This document shows, one piece after another, positions 42,011-52,860 of a stretch of 64,000 nucleotides of DNA; the first letter of the stretch is position 1, and every line of letters starts with the position of its first letter. The position numbers and the translations under genes were made by a program. Origin of the DNA: Lamellibrachia columna. Lineage: Eukaryota; Annelida; Polychaeta; Sabellida; Siboglinidae. The stretch lies in NCBI GenBank assembly GCA_963662155.1, contig OY759271.1, positions 12,058,103-12,122,102 on the forward strand, in the 5' to 3' direction. Under the pieces are notes generated by a model. That model had not been told where the DNA came from, searched no databases, and was given only the letters and a program-made list of their open reading frames with translations.

Positions 42011-42805
42011 GGTAACCAGACTCGATCGATCTCGCAGAACTCGACAGTTCTCGCAGCCAGAACTCGACGGTTCTTGCAGAACTCGACGGTTCTCGCAGCC
42101 AGAATTCAACGGTTCTCGCAGCCAGAATTCAACGGTTCTCGCAGCCAGAATTCAACGGTTCTCGCAGCCAGAATTCAACGGTTCTCGCAGCCAGAATTCA
42201 ACGGTTCTCGCAGCCAGAGTTCAACGGTTCTCGCAGCCAGAGTTCAACGGTTCTCGCAGCCAGAATTCAACGGTTCTCGCAGCCAGAGTTCAACGGTTCT
42301 CGCAGCCAGAATTCAACGGTTCTCGCAGCAAGAATTAAACGATTCTCGCAGCCAGAATTCAACGGTTCTCGCAGCCAGAATTCAACGGTTCTCGCAGCCA
42401 GAATTCAACGGTTCTCGCAGCCAGAGTTCAACGGTTCTCGCAGCCAGAATTCAACGGTTCTCGCTGCCAGAGTTCAACGGTTCTCGCCGCCAGAATTCAA
42501 CGGTTCTCGCAGCCAGAGTTCAACGGTTCTCGCAGCCATAATTCAACGGTTCTCGCAGCCAGAATTCAACGGTTCTCGCAGCCAGAATTCAACGGTTCTC
42601 GCAGCCAGAGTTCAACGGTTCTCGCAGCCAGAATTCAACGGTTCTCGCTGCCAGAGTTCAACGGTTCTCGCCGCCAGAATTCAACGGTTCTCGCAGCCAG
42701 AATTCAACGGTTCTCGCAGCCAGAATTCAACGGTTCTCGCAGCCAGAATTCAACGGTTCTCGCAGCCAGAATTCAACGGTTCTCGCAGCCAGAGCTCGAC
42801 AGTTC
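42011..42805 (+). repeat. 23-bp minisatellite, about 33 copies
   Basis: The unit CGGTTCTCGCAGCCAGAATTC + AA varies mainly at AATTC/AGTTC and CGCAGCC/CGCTGCC. Some larger blocks repeat (about 42430-42500 resembles 42615-42685). The left edge has a shorter variant with ACTCGACGGTTCTTGCAG. Because 23 is not a multiple of 3, three units make one 23-residue cycle and the 193-codon frame over it is a repeat translation. Confidence 0.95.
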
Positions 42806-42829
42806 TTTACCGTTTCCACATCATATCAC

Positions 42830-43540
42830 TCATTGGTATTATATTGATCATCTTCATTTGAAATTGTTTTTATCAAAAACGTATCATAATCTTTGTCGAC
42901 TTCACTATGATTCACATCTACCGGACAATGGCAAATATTTGTTCACATAAATTTGCATTCCAACTCAATACGGTGGATTCCGCATAACTGAATTAGGGAA
43001 AACAAAATCAGCTGCTTAGTTGAATCAGATATATTGGTTGGGATTTTTGACTTTTTTATGATTTTTAGTGAAATTTCGTTTTCAGCGTATTTCACTACAA
43101 AAACATCTTATCTTTAACTTCTAATTCAAAAAGTTCACATTGATGTGTCTATATGTGAATAAAATGCTTTATTTGATCACCAGTGTTGCCGAGAGTTCCT
43201 TTGTCTTGCTAACAAATGCAGAAATTATGCGTATTTCACTCCTTAGTTACCGGTACTTTGCCTTACTGGAGGCTGTCATGTTAGATATCTAAATTTAGCT
43301 CTTTCTCCCGGCTACAAGGCAGCCTTATGTCCAGCGGTAAATGCTCATTAGTATGCAGCCAATCGGCGTTAGAACGCGAGCTGTATCCGTACGGAAATTT
43401 CCTTATATGGCACAATGCTCCGCAGATCCGCACCCTCTCGATTCTGATTGGCTAATGACCGACCTTCGACTTCTTCGGCGTAACAACAGAGCGATTCAAT
43501 ATGGCGACCGTTGTTTTTCCTCAACGATTTTCACAGTTAT
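42830..43540. other. 5' region of the transposase gene
   Basis: No coding motif up to about 43340. Near the gene, CCAAT-type boxes occur (GCCAATCGGCG at 43359; the inverse TGATTGGCTAATG near 43447), followed by CAATATGGCGACCG at 43497. These would fit a promoter but are unproven. Confidence 0.35.
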
Positions 43541-43636
43541 TAGTACGCGATTTCTAGTCAAGATGCCAACGGATCGTGGAGTAAAACAGTCTACGAGAAA
43601 GCGTATGGGACGAGGAAGCGAACTCGGCTAGCACAG

Positions 43637-45505
43637 ATGAAATATGCGCGAGAACAGCGGCAAAAATCGACTAACATTGCCGGCGATATTGCCGTGGCTA
43701 GCGGCAGCGGCACTGCCTCGAGTGGCAGCGTGGTCGTCGTGGAAGGTGGCGTCGCTGAACCTGGCGAAATAGACGTTTGTGCTGGAGCTGACGATCACGA
43801 TTCCGTTAGCGAACCCTCGATCGCGTCCTCGTCACAGACAGATGAGCCAGATGTTGCCGATGACGGTGAACCTCGACAACCCGTGACAGACGACAGTTGT
43901 CTCTTTGTTCAAGTGTCCTCGTTGAAGAAACTCGTGGAGAACCTTCCGTGCCCAGTTTGCCAGGGAGACTTGACAGTTGTTGTCATCGACAAAAGCAAGG
44001 GCCCTGTCGTTGGATTCCGCACTGAGTGCACCACTTGTGGACATGTCTGCAGTGAGACACTGTCTTCAGGCAGGATTGGTAATCGTGGCAGTCGGTCTCC
44101 ATTTGCCACAACGAGGAGAATGGTGGCAGGCACCACGGACTGTGGTGTTGGATTTTCTGGGCTACGACGGATTTGTTGGTGGCTGGATTCACCCTGCATC
44201 CACCAGAAGACATATGCCAGACACCAGAAACAGGTAGCTGTAGCAGTTGTGGACACAGTGACCAATTGTCTCAACGATGCTGCTGTTTGTGTGAGGCAAG
44301 CATATGTTGAGCTGTCTGGTATCCCTCCAGAGGATGTGAGAGACTTCAACGTGTCGTACGACGCATCGTGGATGACACGAGGACACCAATCCTACTATGG
44401 CATTGGCAGTGTGATCGACTTGATCACCTGCCTTGTGATCGACTACACTGTACTGAGCCTGTACTGCCACGGCTGCACCACTGTGAGGGAACACATGGAC
44501 AAAAGCACAGACGACTACCGAACATGGAAGGCAAACCATGTTTGCTACAAAAACTTTGAGGGCACTGCCGGTGCAATGGATGCTGAGATTGCAGAGATCT
44601 TGTGGCGCCGCTCAGAGCAGAGAAACGGCTTCCGCTACGTCACTGTGTTGTCAGATGGTGACGCGAAGACATACAACCACTTGGTGTCCCTCAATGTCTA
44701 CGGAGATGACTGCCAGGTCACGAAAGAAGAGTGCATAAATCACGTGTCGAAGAGGATGGGCACAGCTTTGAGGAAAGTTGCAGCCGAGGGTCGACAGGAA
44801 GGGGCCACTGGTGGAAGGGGCCACGGAAAGCTGACAGCTGCTGCGATCACCAAACTGACGAAGTACTATGGTAATGCCATACGTAGCAACCCAGACGATC
44901 TGGACGGCATGAGAACTGCAGTGTTTGCCACATTCCTCCATGCGCTGTCAACTGATGACGACCCACACCACGATCGCTGCCCAGCTGGGATTTCAAGCTG
45001 GTGCTTCTACCAGCGTGCATTTGCAAAGGGTGAACGACCAGGGCGGCATGAGGACAACGTTGGCACACCACTGTCACGGGAAGTCGGTCGCTTCGTGAAA
45101 CCAGTCTACGTGCTTGGTGATGAGAACCTTCTCCGTCGCTGCCTCAGAGTGAAGACGCAGAACCGAAACGAAAGTCTGCATTCGGTCATCTGGCGGAAGT
45201 GCCTCAAGACGGACTACCTCGGAAAACTGCGTGTTGAGGCTGGCGCTGCCATCGCCGTCAGTGAGTTCAACCAGGGAACAGAGAAGACTGTGGCAGAAAC
45301 AACAGCTGCCCTGATGTTTCAGCTTGGTGAAGCCCAAGTGAAACTGACACGTTCGAAGGACCGAGAAAGAACTGCAATGCTGCAAAGAAAGGCTGACGCG
45401 CAAGAGAAGAAGAAACGTGAACGTCGACGTCTTCACCGGATTCGCCAGCAAGATATGCTTACGCAAGCTGAAGGTGGACCATCCTATTCCTCCGGAGAGT
45501 TTTAG
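43637..45505 (+). CDS. Mutator-like DDE transposase, intact 622-codon ORF
   Basis: Residues 1-90 are low-complexity acidic/serine-rich. Zinc-binding cysteines follow (Cys105-x2-Cys108, Cys131-x2-Cys134). The core has NVSYDASWMTRGHQSYYGIG (Asp242), VLSDGDAKTYNHL (Asp340/342) and NRNESLHSVIWRKCLKTDYL (Glu512), a D-D-E arrangement. The SYDxxWxxRGHxSxxG, GDxKTY and NExLHSVIW blocks match the Mutator-like transposase domain widespread in invertebrates, also linked to Kolobok-type elements. A basic C-terminal coiled region follows (residues 570-605). The frame is open from 43544 without an earlier ATG. A different frame just upstream (ATG 43563) reads MPTDRGVKQSTRKRMGRGSE, a plausible true N-terminus lost by a small frameshift. 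The lack of stops implies recent activity or selection. Two histone-type stem-loops follow the stop. Confidence 0.85.
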   Translation: MKYAREQRQKSTNIAGDIAVASGSGTASSGSVVVVEGGVAEPGEIDVCAGADDHDSVSEPSIASSSQTDEPDVADDGEPRQPVTDDSCLFVQVSSLKKLVENLPCPVCQGDLTVVVIDKSKGPVVGFRTECTTCGHVCSETLSSGRIGNRGSRSPFATTRRMVAGTTDCGVGFSGLRRICWWLDSPCIHQKTYARHQKQVAVAVVDTVTNCLNDAAVCVRQAYVELSGIPPEDVRDFNVSYDASWMTRGHQSYYGIGSVIDLITCLVIDYTVLSLYCHGCTTVREHMDKSTDDYRTWKANHVCYKNFEGTAGAMDAEIAEILWRRSEQRNGFRYVTVLSDGDAKTYNHLVSLNVYGDDCQVTKEECINHVSKRMGTALRKVAAEGRQEGATGGRGHGKLTAAAITKLTKYYGNAIRSNPDDLDGMRTAVFATFLHALSTDDDPHHDRCPAGISSWCFYQRAFAKGERPGRHEDNVGTPLSREVGRFVKPVYVLGDENLLRRCLRVKTQNRNESLHSVIWRKCLKTDYLGKLRVEAGAAIAVSEFNQGTEKTVAETTAALMFQLGEAQVKLTRSKDRERTAMLQRKADAQEKKKRERRRLHRIRQQDMLTQAEGGPSYSSGEF

Positions 45506-45525
45506 GGACTCGTGAAAAAACAAAC

Positions 45526-45571
45526 GGCTCTCTTCAGAGCCAACACACAAAAAACGGCTCTTTTCAGAGCC
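45526..45571 (+). promoter_or_regulatory. Two histone-type mRNA 3' stem-loops after the transposase
   Basis: GGCTCTCTTCAGAGCC at 45526-45541 and GGCTCTTTTCAGAGCC at 45556-45571 lie 20 and 50 nt after the stop. The second has the 6-bp GGCUCU/AGAGCC stem, UUUC loop, A-rich 5' flank and AACCA 3' flank of replication-dependent histone mRNAs. The first has a CUUC loop. The units repeat with a 30-bp period. A clear purine-rich downstream element was not seen; a CR1 tail starts 9-10 nt later. Confidence 0.75.
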
Positions 45572-45677
45572 AACCACTCTTTAACAAGATTTAACAAGAT
45601 TTGCCATCCAAGCCAAAGGCCCAGATGGCAAGTGGACAAGGAAGCCATTGGCTTATCGAGAGTCCAACAATGTTCAC

Positions 45678-48551
45678 CTACTTATAACCCGCCCTCCTGA
45701 GATATGTGTCAACCTTGTTTTTAAACATATTCACACTGCTAGCAGTTACACAATCTGTAGACAATTTGTTCCATTCATTTATTGTCCTCTGTGAGAACGA
45801 GTGCTTCCTGATGTCCAATCTACATTGATCCTTTACTAATTTTACCTCATGTCCTCTAGTTCTGCTATCCTTCTTGAGTGAGAAAAACATATTTCTATCA
45901 ATAATTTCATACCCATTCAATATCTTAAAAACTTCAATCTGATCTCCTCTTAACCTCCTTGTCTCTAGAGTTGTTAAACCACATTCTTTCAGGCGTTCTT
46001 CATAACTAAGGTCTCTAAGTTCTGGAATCATTTTAGTTGCTCTCCTTTGTATGCGTTCAAGCGTATCTATATCCTTCTTACGATATGGTCTCCATGCTTG
46101 TATACAGTATTCTAAATGAGGTCTAACTATTGCTTTATAAAGAGGTATAATTAACTTTTTTCCCTTGTATGTTATGTTTCTTCTAATCAATCCAAGAATT
46201 TGATTACCCTTTGAAGCTGCAATACCACACTGCTCTGAAACTTTCATATCAGCGCTTATTGTAACTCCTAAGTCCTTTTCTTTTACAGTAGTACCCATAA
46301 CAGTATCTCCCATTTTATAGTTTACATTCAAGTTCCCATGTCCTGTATGTAGGCATTTACATTTCCCAAAATTGAACAGCATCTGCCATTTCTCAGACCA
46401 TTTCACTAATCTGTCTAGATCGTTTTGTAAATGTTGTTTATCACCATCAGTATTAACCTTTCTAAACAGTTTTGTGTCATCCGCAAATTTCAGTACGTTA
46501 CTTGTTATACTGTCGTCCAAGTCATTGATATAAATTAAGAATAATATAGGTCCTAGTACTGACCCTTGAGGTACCCCACTCAAAACCGATTTCCAATTTG
46601 AAACTTCTCCATCTACTACAACTCGTTGTCTTCTGTCAGTCAGCCATTGTTCTATCCAGTCAGTTATGCTATCCCCGATACCATGGGCTTTTAATTTAAG
46701 TAGCAATCTTTGATGTGGCACTTTGTCAAAAGCTTTCTGAAAATCTAAGTAGATAATATCTACTGGCGATCCCACGTCTATCCACTTAGTGATTTCTTCC
46801 AAAAAACATAACATATTTGTTAAGCATGACCTTGCTTTAAGGAATCCATGTTGAGATGAATTTAATAATTTATGCTTAACGAGGAAGTCCACCATATGGT
46901 CTTTAATTAACCTTTCTAATAATTTACAAATCACTGACGTTAAACTCACTGGTCTGTAATTCTCTGACTTATTTCTCGAACCCTTTTTAAATAATGGTAT
47001 GATGTTTGCTTCTTTCCATTCAAACGGAACAACTCCCTCTTTTAATGACAAGTTGAATACTCTTGCAAGTGGTATACTGATTTGATCTACTGTTTCCATT
47101 AGTAATTTTGGAGGAATCCCATCCACTCCCGGTGATTTGTTATCCTTCATTGCCCTTATTTTCTTAGCTACCAATTCTGGAGTTACAACTAACGGTCCTA
47201 AATATTCAGATTTAGCCCCCTGAAATTTAGCATCAGCAACTGGTAATGAACTAATATCTTCCTTGGTAAACACTGAACTGAAGTAACCATTTAGGTCTTC
47301 CGCCATTAAAAACCCCTGTGATATTATATTTCCAGCACTGTCTTCTAGAGGTCCAACCTTGTCTTGTACGTTTTGTTTACTCCTGACATATGCATAAAAA
47401 CTCTTGCTGTCATTTTTTATGTTACATGCCAGTTTTTGCTCATAGCTTCTTTTAGATTGTCTGATTTCAGTTGTAGCTGCATTAAGTGCCTCTTTGTATT
47501 TTGCATAGTCTTCTTCCTTTCTGGTACGCCTATAAACCCTCCACATAGTTTGTTTTAGCATTATTTTTCTAATAGCCTCTTTTGACAAATGTTTCTTTCT
47601 ACACCGTTTTCCTTGTTTTCGGAAGGGAACAAATTTATCGATGATACTCTCAATTTCATATTTAAGAATGTTCCAGCATTCAATTGCGGTCTTATTCATC
47701 AGCATGTTATTCCAATCTAGCTGTGCTAAGTATTTTCTCATATCTTTGTAGTTACCTTTGTGGAAGTTTCTCTTGTACGTTTTCTTATTTTTACTTTCTG
47801 ATTTTACATTGATGTCAAAATGTATTTGATTATGGTCACTATTACCCAATGGTTCAAATATTTTTACATTGTCCACTAATTCTTTTTGTGATGACAAAAC
47901 TATATCTAATACATTTTCTCCCCTGGTTGGTTCTAGTACGTGCTGAGTAAGAAAGCTATCCTGGATTAAACATAGAAATTGTTGATCCTCAATCCCTGTG
48001 CTCTCTAGAGAATTCCATTGTATGTGTCCATGGTTAAAATCTCCCATTATGATACATTCCCCTTTACTAACTTCCTTTATAGCGTTTTTTATTTTTGTGT
48101 TGTCCTCTTCGTTTATGTTTGGACTTCGGTAAACTAATCCAATAGTTAATTTTGAATTTCCTGAAACAATTTTGCACCAAACAGCTTCATCGCAATCTGC
48201 TTCCCTTTCTAGTTTTATTTCATAAGCCTGAATAGATTCTTTAACATATAAAATAACTCCCCCGCCCCTTCTTCCTATTCGATCTTTCCTAAACATTACG
48301 TATCCTGTCAGTCCTAATTCAGCATCTGTAATATCTATGTTGGCCCATGATTCAGTTATACCAATTATGTGAGGGTCAATATCTTCTACCATAATGTTTA
48401 ATTCGTTTTTCTTATTTACTATGCTCCTTGCATTTAAACATACGCATATATAACCTTTTTCAGAGATGTTTTTCGGATGATTTGATATTGGTTTATCTGT
48501 GCTAGTGGCCTCTTGTTCTGCTTGAGACACCTCTAGGTAACCCCCCTGCAC
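45678..48551 (-). CDS. CR1-like ORF2 protein: endonuclease and reverse transcriptase
   Basis: About 957 codons without a stop. The N-terminal apurinic-type endonuclease has VCLNARSIVNKKNEL, GITESWANIDI, RRGGGVILYVKES, IIMGDFNHGHIQW and NSDHNQIHF. The RT domain has [56 protein letters not shown] and FADDTKLF (near residue 685). The C-terminal region has [20 protein letters not shown] and EWNKLSTDCVTASSVNMFKN. The product would nick the target and copy the element RNA. No in-frame ATG precedes the endonuclease: the frame is open from 48569, the first in-frame AUG is near residue 53 and the first listed codon is GTG. Translation may depend on ORF1, or the start may be damaged. The 5'-truncation means this copy is probably not autonomous. 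Confidence 0.9.
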   Translation of the reverse strand: MQGGYLEVSQAEQEATSTDKPISNHPKNISEKGYICVCLNARSIVNKKNELNIMVEDIDPHIIGITESWANIDITDAELGLTGYVMFRKDRIGRRGGGVILYVKESIQAYEIKLEREADCDEAVWCKIVSGNSKLTIGLVYRSPNINEEDNTKIKNAIKEVSKGECIIMGDFNHGHIQWNSLESTGIEDQQFLCLIQDSFLTQHVLEPTRGENVLDIVLSSQKELVDNVKIFEPLGNSDHNQIHFDINVKSESKNKKTYKRNFHKGNYKDMRKYLAQLDWNNMLMNKTAIECWNILKYEIESIIDKFVPFRKQGKRCRKKHLSKEAIRKIMLKQTMWRVYRRTRKEEDYAKYKEALNAATTEIRQSKRSYEQKLACNIKNDSKSFYAYVRSKQNVQDKVGPLEDSAGNIISQGFLMAEDLNGYFSSVFTKEDISSLPVADAKFQGAKSEYLGPLVVTPELVAKKIRAMKDNKSPGVDGIPPKLLMETVDQISIPLARVFNLSLKEGVVPFEWKEANIIPLFKKGSRNKSENYRPVSLTSVICKLLERLIKDHMVDFLVKHKLLNSSQHGFLKARSCLTNMLCFLEEITKWIDVGSPVDIIYLDFQKAFDKVPHQRLLLKLKAHGIGDSITDWIEQWLTDRRQRVVVDGEVSNWKSVLSGVPQGSVLGPILFLIYINDLDDSITSNVLKFADDTKLFRKVNTDGDKQHLQNDLDRLVKWSEKWQMLFNFGKCKCLHTGHGNLNVNYKMGDTVMGTTVKEKDLGVTISADMKVSEQCGIAASKGNQILGLIRRNITYKGKKLIIPLYKAIVRPHLEYCIQAWRPYRKKDIDTLERIQRRATKMIPELRDLSYEERLKECGLTTLETRRLRGDQIEVFKILNGYEIIDRNMFFSLKKDSRTRGHEVKLVKDQCRLDIRKHSFSQRTINEWNKLSTDCVTASSVNMFKNKVDTYLRRAGYK

Positions 48552-48571
48552 TTCTAGTTTAAAGAATGTTT

Positions 48572-48680
48572 ACTTCCAAAAACATTTGTCATTGTACCCA
48601 AGTCGCTATCTACTGCTGCTGAAAGTTTGTCCGCGAATACTGCCGCCCCCTTTCCACTTAAATGAAGAAGAGCTTGCTAT
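48572..48680 (-). pseudogene. C-terminal remnant of CR1-like ORF1
   Basis: On the minus strand the sequence HLSGKGAAVFADKLSAAVDS, then DLGTMTNVFGSKHSLN and a stop, sits directly upstream of ORF2. An HLSxxG block near the C-terminus is the last motif of the SGNH-esterase-like ORF1 proteins of some CR1 elements. The rest of ORF1 is missing. Confidence 0.6.
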
Positions 48681-48689
48681 ATCATCAGA

Positions 48690-49550
48690 TTATGTTGCAT
48701 ATTTTGTCAAAAAGGTGTATTTCAAACATATGAATTGTAAGAAAAGGTGTATGCACACATTTGAATAGTCAAAAACCACATGAATAGTCAAAAAGTGTAT
48801 ACAGATAAACACAAAAGTTTGTTTTGCTGTTTTCTCAGAATTCTGTTTTTATTCAATACATAAATTTCATGCGGATCCCGAGAGAAAACCGTAAGACATA
48901 TCTACTCCAAATTTGAAATACAAATACTCCAAGACATGCACTACAAGCTGTCAAGAGGGAATTTGTATATCTATCCATGTTTCGAATTTACCTCCCTGCA
49001 AATTCATGCACCCTATCTAAATAATCGGAAAATTTATCTAGTTTTCAAAAAACATTTCTGACATATACTGTTTGGAGAGTAAAAATTCCTCTTGACAGTT
49101 TGTAGGTACATGCATTTACAATACATGTAGAACATTTTGAATGTTGTAGCAATGTGTATTGTTTTTGGGGATTTGCATGAAAATGGGTCCCCCCCAAAAT
49201 GGCTGCCATTTCCATGGCACCCATATGTCCAAAAACAAATTCAAATTGTACCTACCTTGACCCACTAAGATCATTTCCACCAAGTTTCAGTTCTCTAACA
49301 TTAAAAAAAAAAAATCCGCCGCAGCCTCTGTCTCCTTAAGTGAATCAGCCACTTAATGTAATGAAATTGCTTCGGTCCGAAGTGATTCTGTTAAGCCGAG
49401 TTCATTGTAGGAACCTTTGCACTACTGTAGATTTCGACACTTTTGTACAGGTGTTTTTCATAATGCGTGCATCAATGTTTTGAAAACCCGTTATAGTCAA
49501 CGCTGCGTCGAAAGTTATTTGCGTGAACAGTAAGTCGTGTATGCCCGGGT
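48690..49550. other. AT-rich stretch without a recognised gene
   Basis: Inverted relatives of ATTTTCGGATTATTT-like sequence are suspected but not clear. No gene recognised. Confidence 0.35.
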
Positions 49551-49552
49551 AT

Positions 49553-49562
49553 GTATATAAAG
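49553..49562 (+). promoter_or_regulatory. TATA box candidate TATATAAAGG
   Basis: A consensus TATATAAAG sits 61 bp before an ATG (49614) with a hydrophobic N-terminus. This is the best-formed TATA box noticed in the window's non-repeat DNA. Confidence 0.4.
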
Positions 49563-49613
49563 GGACAGTGGACCCCGCTTCAAGGTCCTTCCTCAATTCG
49601 TATCCACTGGAAC

Positions 49614-49754
49614 ATGCTAGCTCGTTTGTGTACCTTTTGTTTGTTGTTTTTTGTGAAATCATCAGAAACATTATTACAATACTTAATGTTTGGTCAAACA
49701 TTAATTGAAATGAAAATGAAAACGTTAAAAACTCACGAATTTCATCCTTGGTGA
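49614..49754 (+). CDS. Candidate short secreted peptide or first exon
   Basis: 46 codons starting MLARLCTFCLLFFV, a plausible signal peptide, then KSSETLLQYL and a Lys/Met-rich end. The support is only the well-placed TATA box and the hydrophobic start. No family recognised. It could equally be the first exon of a spliced gene or chance. Confidence 0.25.
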   Translation: MLARLCTFCLLFFVKSSETLLQYLMFGQTLIEMKMKTLKTHEFHPW

Positions 49755-49759
49755 AATCT

Positions 49760-50440
49760 CGTAACTTTGTCGTGTGATCGGAGAGAAGAGTGACGTCATG
49801 CCCATGATCGGTATTGACTGTCTCTCATTGTCAACCGCTTACTTTCCCTCTTTCTCTGTTTCTGTTTATGTTTTTGTTCTTGTCTCTGTCAATATGTCAA
49901 ACTCTGTCGGATTGAAATGACGCAACACTGTCCCATCCACTGTCGACGATATATTAATAACCAGTGTATGCATGATTGCACAATTTCAAAGTATGCGGGA
50001 TAGGGAAAGTATTTTGGAAAGACCATAGACATGTGCACGTTAACTGCGAATGGATGCCTAAATTAATGCTCTCTCATGTTTATGACATATTTTTTTTTCT
50101 ATCCATTTGTCCTTTATAAACCGAAAGCAGCTCAACACAAACCGCTGCATAAAATTACATTTGATTAAAATCTCACAGTAACATAAATCATTGATTTTAA
50201 CAAGGGGCGCTTTCTAGTTTAAGAAAATGGTCATCACTGTAGATAATGTAACGCAAAGCCTCGAAAACTGAAATATGTTGCAAATTGACAATGTCTTGGA
50301 CCATGACCGGGAACAACATAGTTTACGTGTGTGACCGCCTCCAAATATAACAATCATGCGTTCAGTGAAAAAATAATGAGTACATGTTTACATTATACTT
50401 AACACTACGAATCATCGATTGATATGTACGGGAGTTACCT
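49760..50440. other. Intergenic stretch, no gene seen
   Basis: Nothing recognised before the 5' flank of peptide gene E. Confidence 0.4.
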
Positions 50441-50530
50441 GCAATTCTCAAGCGTGAGCACTGGTTTGCTGGACGCATACGATATCACCGGTTTGTTGAA
50501 CGCGAACAATGTCAAAGGCTTGACGAGGTT
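50441..50530 (+). promoter_or_regulatory. Upstream block of peptide gene E shared with the gene at 63992
   Basis: GCAATTCTCAAGCGT and GGTTTGTTGAACGCGAA-ATGTCAAAGG match GCAGTTCCCAAGCGT and GGTTTGTTGAACTGAACGCG-CCCAAAGG at 63811-63870. The GAACG(C/T)G core also occurs in the upstream elements of A, B and C. The E-box element of the other members is not visible here. Confidence 0.5.
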
Positions 50531-50596
50531 TAACTAATCGTAGCCAAACAAACATACACATATTCTGTGGCCCCTCGTTAAGGCTTTCCAAGAAAC

Positions 50597-51158
50597 ATGA
50601 AGCTCAATATCGTAAGTATGTCAGTGTCACATTATGCAATGTTTCTGTTTATGTTACCAGCATTGCATAAGTCGTTTTATCTTTATGGTTTGTATGTAAG
50701 TATGTATATATGTGTGTACGTGCGTACGCATGCATGCATGTATGTATTATGTATGTATGTATGTGTGTGTATGCATGTATGTATGTATGTATGTATGTAT
50801 GTATGTATATATGTATGTCTTTATGTAAACAAATTCGTTCACTGACGTGTCCGCCACCATCGACGACGATGGCTGCCTGCCACCACGTCAAAACTGTTGT
50901 CACGAATCGATATTTAACCCATTCATATTCTTTTAGATGCTAATCCTTCTCTCAACCGCTTTGATGGTGAGGCCGTGTTCCAGCGGCAGGCGCTCTGCCT
51001 CCGTTTACCGATCGTGCATGGATATGTGTAAAAAACAGTTCAACTCTTGCATCAGACGTTGTCCTACATCTGGCGTTGAAAACTGCAAAAAAGATTTGAA
51101 GATTTGCAACGACAAATGCAAGAACAAATTCAATCCGTGGAGAAAAGGCAAACGGTAA
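50597..51158 (+). CDS. Secreted cysteine-rich cationic peptide, member E (2 exons)
   Basis: Exon 1 is 50597-50611 (M-K-L-N-I, donor GTAAGT). Exon 2 is 50937-51158, after acceptor TTCTTTTAG. The join is phase 0 and gives 78 residues. The signal region continues MLILLSTALMVRPCSSG. The mature part has SCMDMCKKQFNSCIRRC, NCKKDLKICNDKCKNKF and a C-terminal extension NPWRKGKR. Cysteine spacing is x3, x6, x3, x7, x6, x3, with an extra cysteine near the signal cleavage site as in C. The 325-bp intron is the shortest in the family, and this gene is the clearest model for its structure. It lies on the opposite strand to A-D. Role unknown; secreted defence-type peptide inferred. Confidence 0.88.
50693..50818 (+). 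repeat. (GTAT)n-rich microsatellite in the intron of gene E
   Basis: GTAT/TATG units with CATG variants. Confidence 0.9.
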
Positions 51159-51159
51159 G

Positions 51160-51580
51160 CCATACAACATTATATGCGTGAATGGGTATTACTTTTGTAT
51201 TGAGAGGGACGAACATTTATGCAATTGCTCACACTTTCGTGCGAATATTCTTCGACATGTCCATAATTATTTTAGAATCAAACCGACACAGGAGCTCTCC
51301 TCTTACTGTAGGAACAGCACATTCTCGTTTTACAAATGGCGAATAGCCCAATAGATACAAGCAAACATCACATGCATACACGCGCGCAATACTTAGACAC
51401 ACACGCACGCAAGCACGCACGCACACACAAACGCACTCAGACGCATACGCGAAAAATGGTCACCTGGTGTAATGATGATGTACAGTAACGTTAATTGATG
51501 ACAATAATGTTAATTTGTACAGTTTGATTGTTTCATATTAGGGTGGCGTTTACTCATTATACAAATATATGTATATATAC
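51160..51580. other. 3' flank of gene E
   Basis: Short CGCA/CA microsatellite at 51399-51440. No gene or clear polyadenylation signal recognised. Confidence 0.4.
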
Positions 51581-51589
51581 ATACATGTA

Positions 51590-52859
<1,270 letters not shown>

Positions 52860-52860
<1 letters not shown>

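Larger units (their letters stand above)
45580..48690 (-). mobile_element. CR1-like LINE, nearly complete
   Basis: In order on the minus strand: the last about 35 codons of ORF1 (near 48680-48572), an open ORF2 frame (48569-45678), a 3' untranslated region of about 60 bp with terminal hairpin TTGCCATC...GATGGCAA, and a tail of TCTTGTTAAA repeats ending near 45580. The element is 5'-truncated within ORF1. It inserted right behind the transposase stem-loops. No target-site duplication was identified. Confidence 0.9.

Noticed and set aside
42011..42805. CRISPR-like array, or a repeat protein of 193 residues
   Set aside because: The units follow head to tail without unique spacers, the DNA is eukaryotic, and 23-bp units shift frame each time.
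45521..45575. Bacterial-type rho-independent terminators at the GGCTCT stem-loops
   Set aside because: The context is eukaryotic and the stem, loop and flanks match histone mRNA ends better; no U-tract follows.
43832..45577. Minus-strand and alternate-frame ORFs over the transposase (43832-44044, 43909-44349, 44189-44539, 45074-45577)
   Set aside because: Shadows of the 622-codon coding frame; no motifs of their own.
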